This document shows positions 1 through 9,792 of a DNA stretch of 45,619 nt, piece after piece. Below the pieces are notes generated by a model. It made no database searches, was not told the DNA's origin, and saw nothing but the letters and a program-made list of their open reading frames with translations. The position numbers and the translations under genes are program-made. Each line of letters opens with the position of its first letter. The first letter of the stretch is position 1. The DNA comes from an uncultured Lachnospiraceae bacterium (GTDB lineage Bacteria > Bacillota > Clostridia > Lachnospirales > Lachnospiraceae): assembly GCA_900316395.1 (NCBI GenBank), contig ONCT01000008.1, positions 1-45,619 of the forward strand, given 5' to 3'.

Positions 1-520
1 ATGTACTAACAACAGAACCGCCAAGTGAGATAACAGCAATATCTGCTGTACCACCACCTATATCAACTACCATGTTACCACATGGTCTTGTAATATCAAT
101 TCCAGCGCCGATAGCTGCTGCTATTGGCTCTTCAATAATCTTAACGTCCCTTGCACCTGCTGCAAATCCAGCATCCTCAACGGCACGTCTCTCAACCTCA
201 GTTACTCCGGAAGGAACACACACACTAACGAGAGGCTTACGATAGCTCTTCTTACCAAGTGCCTTCTGTAAGAAATACTTCATCATCTTCTCTGTAACTG
301 TATAGTCAGAGATAACACCCTGTCTAAGTGGTCTAACTGCCACGATGTTGCCTGGTGTTCTACCAATCATAAGACGGGCTTCTTCACCAATAGCCTTAAT
401 TTTATTTGAATCTCTGTCAAATGCTACTACTGAAGGCTCCTTTAATACAACGCCTTTACCCTTAACATAAACGAGAATACTTGCAGTTCCTAAATCGATT
501 CCAATATCTGACGAAACCAT
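1..520 (-). CDS. mreB: Rod-shape-determining protein MreB (partial, C-terminus outside window)
   Basis: This is the N-terminal 173 codons of a bacterial actin. MreB polymerises under the membrane and guides lateral cell-wall synthesis. The translation starts [14 protein letters not shown], the phosphate-1 loop of the actin ATPase fold. It continues through [17 protein letters not shown], the MIGRTPGNI segment and the phosphate-2 motif [13 protein letters not shown], all typical of MreB/Mbl. The ATG at 520 is preceded by AAAGGAGTATCAA, a good ribosome binding site. The gene leaves the window at base 1, so the C-terminal half and downstream partners (mreC/mreD in many species) cannot be seen. 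Mbl is the alternative paralogue. Confidence 0.93.
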   Translation of the reverse strand, partial: MVSSDIGIDLGTASILVYVKGKGVVLKEPSVVAFDRDSNKIKAIGEEARLMIGRTPGNIVAVRPLRQGVISDYTVTEKMMKYFLQKALGKKSYRKPLVSVCVPSGVTEVERRAVEDAGFAAGARDVKIIEEPIAAAIGAGIDITRPCGNMVVDIGGGTADIAVISLGGSVVST

Positions 521-597
521 TTGATACTCCTTTCATATATAGACAAGCAACTATGTATAATACATAAAATCGCATAAATTTGCATATTACTATAACT

Positions 598-625
598 ATT
601 ATAATCATTTTCTTTGTTTTTTCAA
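598..625 (-). promoter_or_regulatory. Predicted mreB promoter
   Basis: On the minus strand a TTGAAA box (625-620) and a TATAAT box (603-598) are separated by 16 bases. This would give a leader of about 70 nt before the mreB ATG. The surrounding DNA (521-680) is very AT-rich and has no gene. Confidence 0.55.
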
Positions 626-691
626 GAATTTTAGGCTTTTTTATTAATTATTTAACTTTAATTTTCCCTCTTTCGAAGAAGTACTAAAAAT

Positions 692-755
692 CCCCCTTTC
701 AATATATCTGACTTAGTTACCAAATGTAGCTAAAGTCGACATATATGAAAGAGGG
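692..755 (-). terminator. Hairpin terminator after the chemoreceptor gene
   Basis: On the minus strand CCCTCTTTCA (755-746) pairs with TGAAAGGGGG (701-692), and the interior GACTTTAG/CTAAGTC can pair again. The minus-strand copy is followed by ATTTTTAG, so it would end the transcript of the solute-binding protein/chemoreceptor operon. Confidence 0.5.
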
Positions 756-790
756 CTTTATTTATTCTGTAAAGCTGTAATGTATACAAA

Positions 791-2581
791 TTATTCAGTG
801 GTTTCTTCTAATGATGTATCATTTGTTCCTTCCGAAATAAACGGATTATTATCAACCTTGAACCTTGCAATAATTGACTCTAAATCTTCTGCAGAACGGC
901 TTACACTTCCGCCATTTTCTGACAAAAGCTCAACATTATCGTTAACCCTGTCTGTTGTAGCATTAAGCTCTTGTGCTGTCGCCGCATTTTGTTCAGATAT
1001 CTCTGATAACTTCTGAATAAGGTTGGAAATATTAGCAACGCCTTCTCCAAGACCTTCGTTATTAGTATGTAAATCATCAACAGATTCATTAATAATCTGA
1101 ATTCTATCAGCAATGTTAGTGAAGCTTTGGCTAGTCTCATCAACAGCTTTTTTCTGGCGATTAACATACTCGCGCACGTTATCACTTTGACGAGAGGCAT
1201 TATCAGTATTACTTTGTAAATCAGCAAGCATCTCATTAATAATATTAACAGAATCAGCTGATTGTTCTGATAGATTTCTAATCTCGTCAGCAACTACCGC
1301 AAATCCTTTGCCTGCCTCACCAGCACGAGCCGCCTCAATAGAAGCGTTAAGGGATAGAAGGTTAGTCTGTTCCGCAATTGAAGAAATAAGATCAGATGCC
1401 TCTGAAATCTTATTTGTAGATTGCTCAATACCATTTATTACTTCGAATATCTTCTCAAACGCCTCAACACTTTGTTCTGTAATGTCCTTAAGCCCATTAA
1501 CATTCTTCATTCCATCATTAGTCACCTGTCTAATCTCTTCATTAGCAGACGCAAGAGCAGTCGTACTCTTATTACTGCTCTCCATCATCTCGTCAACTCT
1601 AGACATAACGCTTGAAATATCCTCGATATCAGCTGCTTGACCTGTAGCCGACTGTGCAAGTTCTGATGCTGCATTATTAATTGACTCAATTGATCCAGCT
1701 GTATCCTTTGTAGATTCATCCATTTCTCGACTGCTATCAGCAAGAAGCTCGGATGAGCCCTTCAGTGATGAAATAACTTCTCGTAAATGTTTCTGCATAT
1801 CTCTTGCCGCCTTATTAAGAGCTCCTATTTCATCCTTTGAATTAAGTGGTTTAATCTCATCTGTTAAATCATTATGCGCTATAGCATCGAACTTCTCAGC
1901 AACATAGCTTAGATTGTTTCTAATATATCTAACAACAAATACTGTATAGATTACTGTCACAATCATAATTATTGCTATAACAACAAGCATTATTATAAGA
2001 CTTCTCATAGTGCCAGAAGAGATTTCTGCCTTTTCCTGGTTAACATATTCTTTAACAATTACTCCCATTTTATTAATAGGACTAATTACATTAGGAAATG
2101 CCTCCCTTGCCTTGTCATAATTACTTACTGTACTTGCCTTAGATGGGTCAGAAAGCGACTTCCATTCATGGAAATTTGTCTCGAATTCATCAATACACTG
2201 GTTAATATCTGAACCCTCATAATTGAATGTTGCAAGATCAGGATAATTAACCATTACTTTCTCTATATTCTTTATAGCACTATAAGCTTCGCCTACAGCA
2301 TTAGAATACGTTTTTGTTTTCTGCTCAGTGAATTCCTTAGCTGGCTTACCCTTCTCGGCCTCTTCTACATATTCTTTATTAGCAATTGATGCAACATATA
2401 AATCCTTCTCAGCCACAAGCGAATCATCACTTACTGTATATAATTCATCATAGAACATATTCTCCATATCATTCATGGTAGACAACATCCCATATGATAG
2501 TAGAACTAGTCCAATTACGCCGGCAAATATTATAGAAAATGCGGCGGTCAAAAGCTTAACTAAAATACTCGCGTTTCTCAT
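791..2581 (-). CDS. Methyl-accepting chemotaxis protein
   Basis: A transmembrane chemoreceptor of 596 residues that signals to CheA/CheW. A membrane segment lies at about 12-32. A helical periplasmic-type sensor follows at about 33-190, resembling four-helix-bundle sensor domains. A second membrane segment is at about 191-213, then a HAMP linker to about 267 and the long coiled-coil signalling domain. The hairpin tip is visible as [21 protein letters not shown]. The start at 2581 follows GGAGGAGAAGGTT. It is 12 bp downstream of a solute-binding lipoprotein gene in the same direction, so the two are almost certainly one operon. The ligand is unknown; the neighbour suggests indirect sensing through that binding protein. 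Confidence 0.93.
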   Translation of the reverse strand: MRNASILVKLLTAAFSIIFAGVIGLVLLSYGMLSTMNDMENMFYDELYTVSDDSLVAEKDLYVASIANKEYVEEAEKGKPAKEFTEQKTKTYSNAVGEAYSAIKNIEKVMVNYPDLATFNYEGSDINQCIDEFETNFHEWKSLSDPSKASTVSNYDKAREAFPNVISPINKMGVIVKEYVNQEKAEISSGTMRSLIIMLVVIAIIMIVTVIYTVFVVRYIRNNLSYVAEKFDAIAHNDLTDEIKPLNSKDEIGALNKAARDMQKHLREVISSLKGSSELLADSSREMDESTKDTAGSIESINNAASELAQSATGQAADIEDISSVMSRVDEMMESSNKSTTALASANEEIRQVTNDGMKNVNGLKDITEQSVEAFEKIFEVINGIEQSTNKISEASDLISSIAEQTNLLSLNASIEAARAGEAGKGFAVVADEIRNLSEQSADSVNIINEMLADLQSNTDNASRQSDNVREYVNRQKKAVDETSQSFTNIADRIQIINESVDDLHTNNEGLGEGVANISNLIQKLSEISEQNAATAQELNATTDRVNDNVELLSENGGSVSRSAEDLESIIARFKVDNNPFISEGTNDTSLEETTE

Positions 2582-2593
2582 AACCTTCTCCTC

Positions 2594-3580
2594 CTAATAT
2601 GTGCCATCGTAATACTTAGAATTACAATAGTTTGTTATATCATATTTTTTATCAAGCTTTCCAATCTTCGAGAGGAAATCTATAGTATCGTTGAGTGAAT
2701 CTATATCCTTCTGACTAATTTTTACAGTGAAATTGTATTTAGGCAGCATAGACTTAACTTGGGATACATCAAGGCCAAGATACTTAGCCACGTATTTCCA
2801 AGTCTCATCTGATGTATTATTAATATTATCAGCGGCCTTCTTGTATTCCTTAAGAACAGTCTCAACAACCTTAGGATTTGTCTCACAATAATCCTTACGA
2901 CCAATTATTGTGTTAGTTCCTTCCAGCCCACAATCAGAGCCTTGCGCTAAGATACGACAATCACCTGCATCAACAAGCTTAGTAATGCTTGGTTCCCATA
3001 GAGAAATAGCATCAACCTGGCCATTACGAAGCATATAAGGCATATCCGCTGGTGTAGCACTTACAAGTTCAATATCATTAAAGGTAAGACCCGCTGTAGA
3101 CAGATACTTATCAACCATATTATGGCCTGTACTACCCAGGTTAGTTGCAACCTTCTTACCCTTAAGGTCAGCGGCAGATTTAATAGGAGAATCCTTGAGA
3201 ACAACTATGGCGTAGGAATCCGCTGCTTGAGCTGTAATACCAACTACTTCCCTGACACATCCCTGCTCTATAGCTGATACAGTTGGCACATCACCATATA
3301 GACAAAGATCAGTCTCACCCTTTCCAATTGATTCATTCATTGGAGGACCAGATTCAAAATCATACCACACAACGCTTACGCCCTGTTCCTTAAGAGCTTT
3401 TTCCAAATCGCCTGTCTGTCGTGTAATCATCATTGGAATAAATGCGGCAGACGGTTGAAGCGCTATACATACCATGTTAGTCGCTTGACCATTCTTGACT
3501 TTGTCAGAATTGCCACATCCTGTTAGAAGACCTAATGCTAGAATAGTTATCATAACAAGTGTTAATATTTTCTTCTTCAT
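2594..3580 (-). CDS. SsuA/ThiY-like (NMT1 family) solute-binding lipoprotein
   Basis: An extracytoplasmic binding protein of the nitrate/sulfonate/taurine family. It has a lipoprotein signal peptide, MKKKILTLVMITILALGLLTGC, with the lipobox cysteine at residue 22. Family features include LQPSAAFIPMMITRQTGDLEK near the N-terminus, GKGETDLCLYGDVP, the LKGKKVATNLGSTGH loop and DAISLWEPSITKLVDAG. I start at the ATG at 3580, which follows AAGGGGGAAATT; an upstream in-frame ATG at 3628 lacks such a site and lies near the promoter. No ABC permease or ATPase is adjacent. The next gene is a chemoreceptor, so a sensing role, alone or beside transport, is likely. The substrate cannot be read from sequence. 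Confidence 0.85.
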   Translation of the reverse strand: MKKKILTLVMITILALGLLTGCGNSDKVKNGQATNMVCIALQPSAAFIPMMITRQTGDLEKALKEQGVSVVWYDFESGPPMNESIGKGETDLCLYGDVPTVSAIEQGCVREVVGITAQAADSYAIVVLKDSPIKSAADLKGKKVATNLGSTGHNMVDKYLSTAGLTFNDIELVSATPADMPYMLRNGQVDAISLWEPSITKLVDAGDCRILAQGSDCGLEGTNTIIGRKDYCETNPKVVETVLKEYKKAADNINNTSDETWKYVAKYLGLDVSQVKSMLPKYNFTVKISQKDIDSLNDTIDFLSKIGKLDKKYDITNYCNSKYYDGTY

Positions 3581-3611
3581 AATTTCCCCCTTTTTGCCAT
3601 TTACTCTACAC

Positions 3612-3679
3612 ATTATATCAATTAGCATATTATGTCATACCATAAATGAAATTATATTCTATTCCTCATAAAAATACAA
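3612..3679 (-). promoter_or_regulatory. Predicted promoter(s) for the binding protein/chemoreceptor operon
   Basis: On the minus strand TTGTAT (3679-3674) and TATAAT (3656-3651) are spaced by 17 bases. A second TATAAT box lies nearer the gene at 3617-3612 with a poorer -35. Either would give a short leader before the ATG at 3580. Confidence 0.45.
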
Positions 3680-3796
3680 CAAAAAAGTACTTATCTTCAG
3701 ACATATTTATCTGTCAAAGTACCTATGTTGATTATTTAACTATTATTTTATTTAACTTTTATTTATTTCACTATTATTTCACCATTAAGTCACAAT

Positions 3797-3825
3797 TTGT
3801 CCACATTTTAACTGTATTATATAAA
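3797..3825 (+). promoter_or_regulatory. Predicted promoter of an intergenic RNA
   Basis: On the plus strand TTGTCC (3797-3802) and TATAAA (3820-3825) are spaced by 17 bases. It points away from both flanking minus-strand genes, toward the string of hairpins at 3831-4035. Confidence 0.4.
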
Positions 3826-3830
3826 TGTAC

Positions 3831-4035
3831 TAGCCAACAAGGCTATTATTTCATAACTAAGCTCTAGGGCTTGGCTCTAGAGCACTCCCCGATAATTATC
3901 TACTAACCACAGGTTACTAGATTATTATATATAACATTTTTCTCCTCTTTCACAGTAGAGTAAGAATAAAAAATCTACTGAACATAACACATTTTTAGTA
4001 AGAGTCATCAGAATTTCTGGTGGCTCTTACTTTTT
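3831..4035 (+). ncRNA. Candidate structured small RNA of unknown family
   Basis: This stretch between the binding-protein gene and uvrA has no credible ORF but folds into consecutive hairpins on the plus strand. TAGCC/GGCTA is at 3831-3845. GCTCTAG/CTAGAGC is at 3861-3883. CTACTAACC/GGTTACTAG, with one mismatch, is at 3900-3920. CAGTAGA/TCTACTG is at 3953-3980. A 15-bp hairpin at 3998-4030 is followed by TTTTT. A plausible promoter lies just upstream. I do not recognise 6S, SRP, tmRNA or a known riboswitch. The hairpins could instead belong to the 3' region of uvrA on the other strand, but the T tract favours plus. Confidence 0.4.
3998..4035 (+). terminator. Rho-independent terminator (plus strand)
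   Basis: GTAAGAGTCATCAGA pairs with TCTGGTGGCTCTTAC (15 bp with two G-T wobbles, loop ATT) and is followed by TTTTTGC. The T run is only on the plus strand, so the minus-strand uvrA transcript is not the obvious user. Confidence 0.6.
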
Positions 4036-4042
4036 GCACCTA

Positions 4043-6865
4043 CTATAACATCCTGGATAGGAATTGGCCTGTGTAGGAGGATTTGTTCTTTGCAACTTCC
4101 TCTGGGGTGCCGGTTGCGACGATTGTTCCACCGCCGTCTCCACCCTCTGGGCCAAGGTCTATTATGTAGTCTGCAGTCTTGATTACATCTAAGTTGTGCT
4201 CTATGACAACAACTGTGTTGCCGTTGTCTGATAGCTGGCGAAGGATGTCTACTAGCTTATTAACATCTTCAAAATGAAGCCCGGTTGTAGGCTCGTCTAA
4301 GATATAGATTGTCTTACCAGTACCACGCTTACTTAACTCTGTTGCAAGCTTAATACGCTGCGCCTCACCGCCAGATAATGTTGTTGATGGCTGGCCAAGC
4401 TTAATGTAGGATAGTCCAACATCATATAAGGTCTGAATCTTCCTGTGGATTGTTGGAACATTTTCAAAAAATCCAAGAGCCTCTTCCACCGTCATATCAA
4501 GGACATCAAATATTGTCTTACCCTTGTATTTTACTTCAAGAGTCTCTCTGTTATATCTCTTGCCCTCGCATACCTCACAAGGAATATATACGTCTGGTAA
4601 GAAATGCATCTCGATTTTGACTATTCCATCACCTGAGCAGGCTTCACATCTTCCGCCCTTAACATTGAAGCTGAATCTTCCCTTCTTATATCCTCTCTCC
4701 TTGGCATCACTTGTGGATGCGAAGAGATCTCTAATCATGTCAAATACACCTGTGTAGGTTGCAGGATTACTTCTTGGCGTTCTACCAATTGGAGACTGGT
4801 CAATAGCAATTATCTTATCAAGCTTATCTACGCCCTCAATCTTCTTATGCTTGCCTGGAACCTTGTGAGCACGATTAAGTGATCTGGCAAGACTCTTATA
4901 TAATATTTCATTAATTAGTGAGCTTTTGCCAGAGCCTGACACACCAGTTACGCATGTCATAATCCCAAGAGGAATCTCTACATCGATGTTCTTGAGATTA
5001 TTCTCCTTAGCACCAATAATCTTAAGAGAACCTGTAGGTTTTCTTCTTTCCTCTGGAATTGCAATAACTCTCTTGCCGCTTAAGTACTGTCCCGTTATTG
5101 ACTCAGGACATTTCATAATCTCATCAGCATTTCCAATGGCAACAACCTCGCCGCCATGACTACCTGCACGTGGTCCAATATCAACAATACAATCTGCTGC
5201 ACGCATGGTATCCTCATCATGCTCTACCACAAGAAGAGTATTGCCTAAGTCTCTTAGTCCCTTCAGGGATGCAAGCAGCTTCTCATTGTCTCTCTGATGA
5301 AGACCAATGCTTGGCTCATCAAGTATATATGCAACTCCAACAAGACCTGAACCAATCTGAGTTGCAAGCCTGATTCGCTGAGCCTCACCACCAGACAGAG
5401 AGCCTGTGGCACGAGCAAGATTAAGATAATCAAGACCAACATCATTAAGGAAACCTACTCTTCCCTTAATCTCCTTAATAATCTGATGACCAATCTTCTC
5501 CTGATGCTTCGTTAGCTTCATGCCGTTAAAATACTCAACAAGATCCCTGATTGGAATTGTTGTAAGCTCATATATATTCTTGTCATCAACAGTAACAGCC
5601 AGCGATTCCTTCTTAAGACGCTGCCCCTTACACACAGGGCAGTCAGTAACTGTCATATATTCTTCATATTCCTTCTTAGTGTACTCGGAGTGAGTCTCTC
5701 TGTATCTTCGATTAACATTTTCCACAAGTCCTTCAAATGTTATATCGTATACGCCCGTCCCACGCTGTCCCGTATAATGGACAGGTACGCTTTTGTCAGT
5801 TCCAAATACAATAATTCTTCTTACCTCTTCACTCAAATCCTCGTAAGGCGTATCCAGACTAAAATCATACTCCTTGGCAAGAGCAACTAAGACCTGATGA
5901 GTAAAGCTGTCCTCCTTATTTGAAGACTGCCAGCCCATAACCTTGATACAGCCTTCGTTAATACTAAGACTCTTGTCAGGAATCATTAACTCCTCGCTAA
6001 ATTCCATCTTGAAGCCAAGTCCAAAGCACTCTGGACATGCGCCAAATGGATTGTTAAAAGAGAAGCTTCTAGGTTCAATTTCATCAATACTAATGCCACA
6101 GTCAGGGCATGAAAAGCTCTCAGAAAACCTTAGAGGCTCTCCATCAATAACATCTACTATGAGTAAGCCGTTGGCCAGCTTAAGCACATTTTCAATAGAG
6201 TCAGTAAGGCGCTTCTCAATGCCTTCCTTCACCACGAGACGGTCCACCACAATCTCAATATTGTGCTTGATGTTCTTATCTAACTTGAATTCTTCTTCAA
6301 GCTCATACTGATTGCCATCAACAATCACGCGAACATAGCCGCTCTTTCTCGCCTTGGTAAAAAGCTTCTCATGCTCGCCCTTACGACCTCTTACAACAGG
6401 AGCCAAAAGCTGAATCTTCGTTCTCTCTGGAAGAGCCATAATCTGATCAACCATCTGGTCAACTGTCTGTCTCTTAATCTCCTTGCCACATTTTGGACAA
6501 TGAGGGATACCTATCCTTGCATAGAGAAGACGAAGATAATCATAGACCTCCGTTACTGTTCCAACAGTGGAACGAGGGTTGTGGTTAGTCGATTTCTGGT
6601 CAATGGAAATTGCTGGTGGAAGACCTTCTATCTTCTCAACGTTGGGCTTTTCCATCTGACCTAAAAACTGCCTTGCATAGCTAGACAGCGACTCCATATA
6701 TCTTCTCTGGCCCTCTGCAAATATTGTATCAAAAGCCAAAGAAGACTTGCCAGAACCTGACAAGCCTGTTAATACTACGAATTCGTCTCTTGGAATCTCA
6801 AGGGAAATGTCCTTTAAGTTATGCTCCTTCGCGCCTTTGATTGTAATATACTTTTTCTTATCCAT
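4043..6865 (-). CDS. uvrA: UvrABC excinuclease subunit A
   Basis: The damage-recognition ATPase of nucleotide excision repair, 940 residues, the usual length. Two ABC modules are visible. The first Walker A is GLSGSGKSS near residue 35 and the second is GVSGSGKSS near 645. Two LSGGEAQR signatures and two ILDEP Walker B motifs are present. Zinc-binding pairs are [13 protein letters not shown]...CPECFG and CEAC...CEVC. The [12 protein letters not shown] region is also typical. The ATG at 6865 follows a weak GGTGAT site. It lies 15 bp downstream of gpsA and probably is cotranscribed with it. Confidence 0.98.
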   Translation of the reverse strand: MDKKKYITIKGAKEHNLKDISLEIPRDEFVVLTGLSGSGKSSLAFDTIFAEGQRRYMESLSSYARQFLGQMEKPNVEKIEGLPPAISIDQKSTNHNPRSTVGTVTEVYDYLRLLYARIGIPHCPKCGKEIKRQTVDQMVDQIMALPERTKIQLLAPVVRGRKGEHEKLFTKARKSGYVRVIVDGNQYELEEEFKLDKNIKHNIEIVVDRLVVKEGIEKRLTDSIENVLKLANGLLIVDVIDGEPLRFSESFSCPDCGISIDEIEPRSFSFNNPFGACPECFGLGFKMEFSEELMIPDKSLSINEGCIKVMGWQSSNKEDSFTHQVLVALAKEYDFSLDTPYEDLSEEVRRIIVFGTDKSVPVHYTGQRGTGVYDITFEGLVENVNRRYRETHSEYTKKEYEEYMTVTDCPVCKGQRLKKESLAVTVDDKNIYELTTIPIRDLVEYFNGMKLTKHQEKIGHQIIKEIKGRVGFLNDVGLDYLNLARATGSLSGGEAQRIRLATQIGSGLVGVAYILDEPSIGLHQRDNEKLLASLKGLRDLGNTLLVVEHDEDTMRAADCIVDIGPRAGSHGGEVVAIGNADEIMKCPESITGQYLSGKRVIAIPEERRKPTGSLKIIGAKENNLKNIDVEIPLGIMTCVTGVSGSGKSSLINEILYKSLARSLNRAHKVPGKHKKIEGVDKLDKIIAIDQSPIGRTPRSNPATYTGVFDMIRDLFASTSDAKERGYKKGRFSFNVKGGRCEACSGDGIVKIEMHFLPDVYIPCEVCEGKRYNRETLEVKYKGKTIFDVLDMTVEEALGFFENVPTIHRKIQTLYDVGLSYIKLGQPSTTLSGGEAQRIKLATELSKRGTGKTIYILDEPTTGLHFEDVNKLVDILRQLSDNGNTVVVIEHNLDVIKTADYIIDLGPEGGDGGGTIVATGTPEEVAKNKSSYTGQFLSRML

Positions 6866-6880
6866 ATTATCACCAATTCA

Positions 6881-7888
6881 TTAATCCCACTCAGTGTAAT
6901 CTGTCTCTGCCTTCTTGTCGCGAGTCATGAGGGCGCGCACTATTGATTCAACAGTTGCTCCTTCAAAAAGCGCCTGATTGACCTGCTCTATAATAGGAAG
7001 CTCAACATCATATTTCTTACCTAAAGCGTAGACAGCCTTGGCTGAATAGACACCTTCGACTACCATCTTAACCTTGTCCATGGCTTCCTCTCTCGTCATG
7101 CCCTGGCCCATATAGAAACCAGCCATACGGTTACGACTGTGAAGACTCTGACAGGTAACAATCAAGTCTCCTATACCAGTAAGTCCGTTGAGAGTCTTGA
7201 TGTCAGCGCCCATGGCAAGTGCCAAATCTGTTATCTCCTTAACTCCCCTTGTAATAAGGGCCGCCTTGGCATTATCTCCAAAGCCAATTCCGTCAGACAT
7301 TCCTGCTGCAAGGGCAATGACGTTCTTGCTAGCGCCACCGATTTCAATGCCAAGAACATCAGGAGATGTGTATACTCTGAAATTCTCATTCATGAACATT
7401 TCCTGCAGCTTAATGGCAAATGCTCTATCGTGAGAGCCACAAACTACAACGGTTGGCATTCTCTTAACAACCTCCTCTGCATGAGAAGGACCACTAAGGA
7501 CGCCTATCTTAATGCCACTTAGAACATCTTCAATTATCTGTGACTGAGTATAAAGAGTCTCTTCTTCAATACCTTTCGAAACAGTAACAACTCCCTGTCC
7601 TTCCTTAACGAAGGGCTTCATTTTCTCGAGAGTTGCTCTTGTTGCCTTGGAAGGAACTGCAAGAATTAGAATCTCATTACTTGTAACAGCCTCTTCTAAA
7701 TCGGCCGAGAACTTCATACTATCAGGAAGCTTTACTCCTGGCAACTTAGATGAATTAATTCTTGTATTATTAAGCTCGTCAATCTGAGACTGTCTATATG
7801 ACCACAGGGTCACATTATGATTATTGTCACATAGTACTGTGGCAAGAGCTGTTCCCCAGCTACCTGCACCTATTACTGCTACCTTCAT
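6881..7888 (-). CDS. gpsA: Glycerol-3-phosphate dehydrogenase [NAD(P)+]
   Basis: Reduces dihydroxyacetone phosphate to sn-glycerol 3-phosphate for phospholipid synthesis. It has 335 residues, full length. The nucleotide-binding loop GAGSWGTALA is at residues 7-16. Family motifs include GVLSGPSHAEEV, the catalytic-lysine segment GGASKNVIALAAGMSDG, and GLTGIGDLIVTCQS. The start at 7888 follows ACGGAGGCTAT. It sits between putP and uvrA on the same strand with gaps of 24 and 15 bp, consistent with one transcript. Confidence 0.97.
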   Translation of the reverse strand: MKVAVIGAGSWGTALATVLCDNNHNVTLWSYRQSQIDELNNTRINSSKLPGVKLPDSMKFSADLEEAVTSNEILILAVPSKATRATLEKMKPFVKEGQGVVTVSKGIEEETLYTQSQIIEDVLSGIKIGVLSGPSHAEEVVKRMPTVVVCGSHDRAFAIKLQEMFMNENFRVYTSPDVLGIEIGGASKNVIALAAGMSDGIGFGDNAKAALITRGVKEITDLALAMGADIKTLNGLTGIGDLIVTCQSLHSRNRMAGFYMGQGMTREEAMDKVKMVVEGVYSAKAVYALGKKYDVELPIIEQVNQALFEGATVESIVRALMTRDKKAETDYTEWD

Positions 7889-7912
7889 ATAGCCTCCGTA
7901 AATGTGTACGTT

Positions 7913-9475
7913 TTATTGGACACCCTTTGCTTCTTCAACCTTCTTGCCCGCAACCTCATCGAATACATCTGTAACTTCTTTTGATGGTGGTGCAGTTACA
8001 AGAGATATTATAAGGATGAACAAGCTACTTATAATAAATGCTGGAAGAAGCTCATATACGTCAAACACTCCACCAATTGGTCTTACTAAGAATTTCCATA
8101 GGAATATTGAAATAATTCCTGAAAGCATACCAGCAAGCACACCCCACTTATTAGTTCTTCTCCAGAATAGCGAGAAGAGCATTGCAGGACCAAATGTTGC
8201 ACCGAATCCAGCCCAGGCGAAGCTTACTATTTTAAATACTGAGTTCTCAGGATTCCATGCAATTATTACACCGATGATTGCTATTACAACAACAGTAATT
8301 CTTGCAACACCAAGCTTCTGCTTCTCACTTAGCTTAACATGGAATACATCAACAAATATATTCTGAGATACACTTGAGCTTGCTGCAAGAAGCTGTGAAT
8401 CTGAAGTTGACATTGTACATGCAAGTATTCCTGCTAGGATAAGGCCTGCAAGAAGTGCAAGTAGTACACCCTTCTGAGAAAGCAATGTTGCTATATTAAT
8501 AATTGTTGTCTCTGCTTCAGATGATGTTGTAAATGAAGGAATTGCTCCCTCTAATGACATTGAGTAACCAATAATACCAATTATAATTGCAACTGCCATT
8601 GAGATTACAACCCAGATTGAAGCAATACGTCTTGAAAGCTTAATCTTGTTCTCATCCTTAATTGCCATGAATCTAAGAAGGATATGAGGCATACCGAAGT
8701 AACCAAGTCCCCAGGCTGCAGTCGAAACAATTGTAAGGATTCCATAAGGAGAGGCTTCCTTAGTCACAACATCTCCCGACTGAACCATACTTAAATATCC
8801 AGGAATTGCCTCCGCGTTATTTATTACATTATCAATTCCACCAGCAACACTTATACCGAATATAACAACTACAATAAGAGCAATTGTCATAATAATACTC
8901 TGAATAAGGTCGGTAAAGCTTGCTGCCAAAAATCCACCAAGCATAGTATATAGAACAATAACAACAGCACTTACAATCATGGCAGGAAGATAATCTACTC
9001 CGAATAATGTAGAAAAAAGCTTACCACATGCGGCAAATCCACTTCCTGTATATGGTACGAAGAAAATGAAAATCGCAAGGGCTGCTATACCTATAACGGC
9101 GTTACCTTTGTCATTAAATCTATTCTTGAAAAATACCGGAATTGTAATGGCATTGTCCGCCTTCTGAGAGTATTTTCTAAGTCTCTTGGCAACTACAAGC
9201 CAGTTAACATATGTACCAATTGCAAGACCTATTGCTGTCCAGCCTGCGTCTGCAAGACCGCTGATGTATGCAACACCAGGAAGTCCCATTAGAAGCCAGC
9301 TACTCATATCTGAGGCTTCGGCACTCATGGCTGTTACAAGTGGACCAAGTTGTCGGCCGCCCAGATAGAAATCATCTGTATTCTTATTCTTTTTGGCAAA
9401 TGTAATTCCAACGCCAACAATAATAGCCATATACAGAATTATAACTATTAATATACACACTGTTGATACTGTCAT
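7913..9475 (-). CDS. putP: Sodium/proline symporter (SSS family)
   Basis: An inner-membrane Na+-coupled transporter of 520 residues with about 13 predicted membrane helices. The N-terminal part, with DDFYLGGRQLGPLVTAMSAEASDMSSWLLMG split over helices 2-3, and the segment GLILAGILACTMSTSDSQLLAAS are characteristic of PutP within the sodium-solute symporter family. A pantothenate-type symporter is the alternative, but the proline subfamily fits better. The ATG at 9475 follows TAGGAGGATTAAA. It is the first gene of the putP-gpsA-uvrA run and is divergent from the thiamine operon. Confidence 0.9.
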   Translation of the reverse strand: MTVSTVCILIVIILYMAIIVGVGITFAKKNKNTDDFYLGGRQLGPLVTAMSAEASDMSSWLLMGLPGVAYISGLADAGWTAIGLAIGTYVNWLVVAKRLRKYSQKADNAITIPVFFKNRFNDKGNAVIGIAALAIFIFFVPYTGSGFAACGKLFSTLFGVDYLPAMIVSAVVIVLYTMLGGFLAASFTDLIQSIIMTIALIVVVIFGISVAGGIDNVINNAEAIPGYLSMVQSGDVVTKEASPYGILTIVSTAAWGLGYFGMPHILLRFMAIKDENKIKLSRRIASIWVVISMAVAIIIGIIGYSMSLEGAIPSFTTSSEAETTIINIATLLSQKGVLLALLAGLILAGILACTMSTSDSQLLAASSSVSQNIFVDVFHVKLSEKQKLGVARITVVVIAIIGVIIAWNPENSVFKIVSFAWAGFGATFGPAMLFSLFWRRTNKWGVLAGMLSGIISIFLWKFLVRPIGGVFDVYELLPAFIISSLFILIISLVTAPPSKEVTDVFDEVAGKKVEEAKGVQ

Positions 9476-9546
9476 TTTAATCCTCCTAGAACGTTATTCA
9501 CAATAAAATACTTTACCATTATAATGAAATAATTGCAATTTAATTC

Positions 9547-9575
9547 TTGACGGAAATGGGAAAGAATTCTATACT
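9547..9575 (+). promoter_or_regulatory. Predicted promoter of the thiamine operon
   Basis: TTGACG (9547-9552) and TATACT (9570-9575) are spaced by exactly 17 bases. Transcription would start near 9582, just upstream of the TPP riboswitch. Confidence 0.7.
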
Positions 9576-9589
9576 AGCAAATGAAGTAA

Positions 9590-9680
9590 AAATGGACAGG
9601 GGAGCTGGTGGACTGGCTGAGAGTAGATTGTGAATCTAGACCCATAACCTGATTTAGGTAATGCTAACGTAGGGATGATT
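9590..9680 (+). promoter_or_regulatory. TPP riboswitch (THI element)
   Basis: The conserved thiamine pyrophosphate aptamer is clear: GGGGAGC (9600-9605 region), GGCTGAGAG, a short TAGATT/AATCTA helix, GACCC, ACCTGATTTAGGTAATGC and CGTAGGGA near 9668-9675. It binds the pathway product and represses the downstream genes. A terminator hairpin follows at once, so control is probably by transcription attenuation. Confidence 0.95.
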
Positions 9681-9689
9681 ATGTAATTA

Positions 9690-9720
9690 ACAGACGGTCG
9701 CGTTGGCTGTCTGTTTTTAT
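9690..9720 (+). terminator. Riboswitch-controlled terminator
   Basis: ACAGACGGTC pairs with GGCTGTCTGT around a short loop (9690-9714), followed by TTTTATTTTA. Position and form fit the expression platform of the TPP riboswitch. Confidence 0.8.
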
Positions 9721-9792
9721 TTTATCGATGAATCGGGGGCACCACTTTTTGTCGATTAATAAAATTAATGCTCATATCAAATGGAGGTAATT

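Noticed and set aside
3646..3867. 73-residue plus-strand frame upstream of the candidate RNA
   Set aside because: AT-rich low-complexity translation, no ribosome binding site, overlaps promoter elements on both strands.
3831..4035. 6S RNA, SRP RNA or T-box leader
   Set aside because: There is no closing stem with a large central bubble, no SRP apical motif, no T-box sequence and no downstream plus-strand gene.
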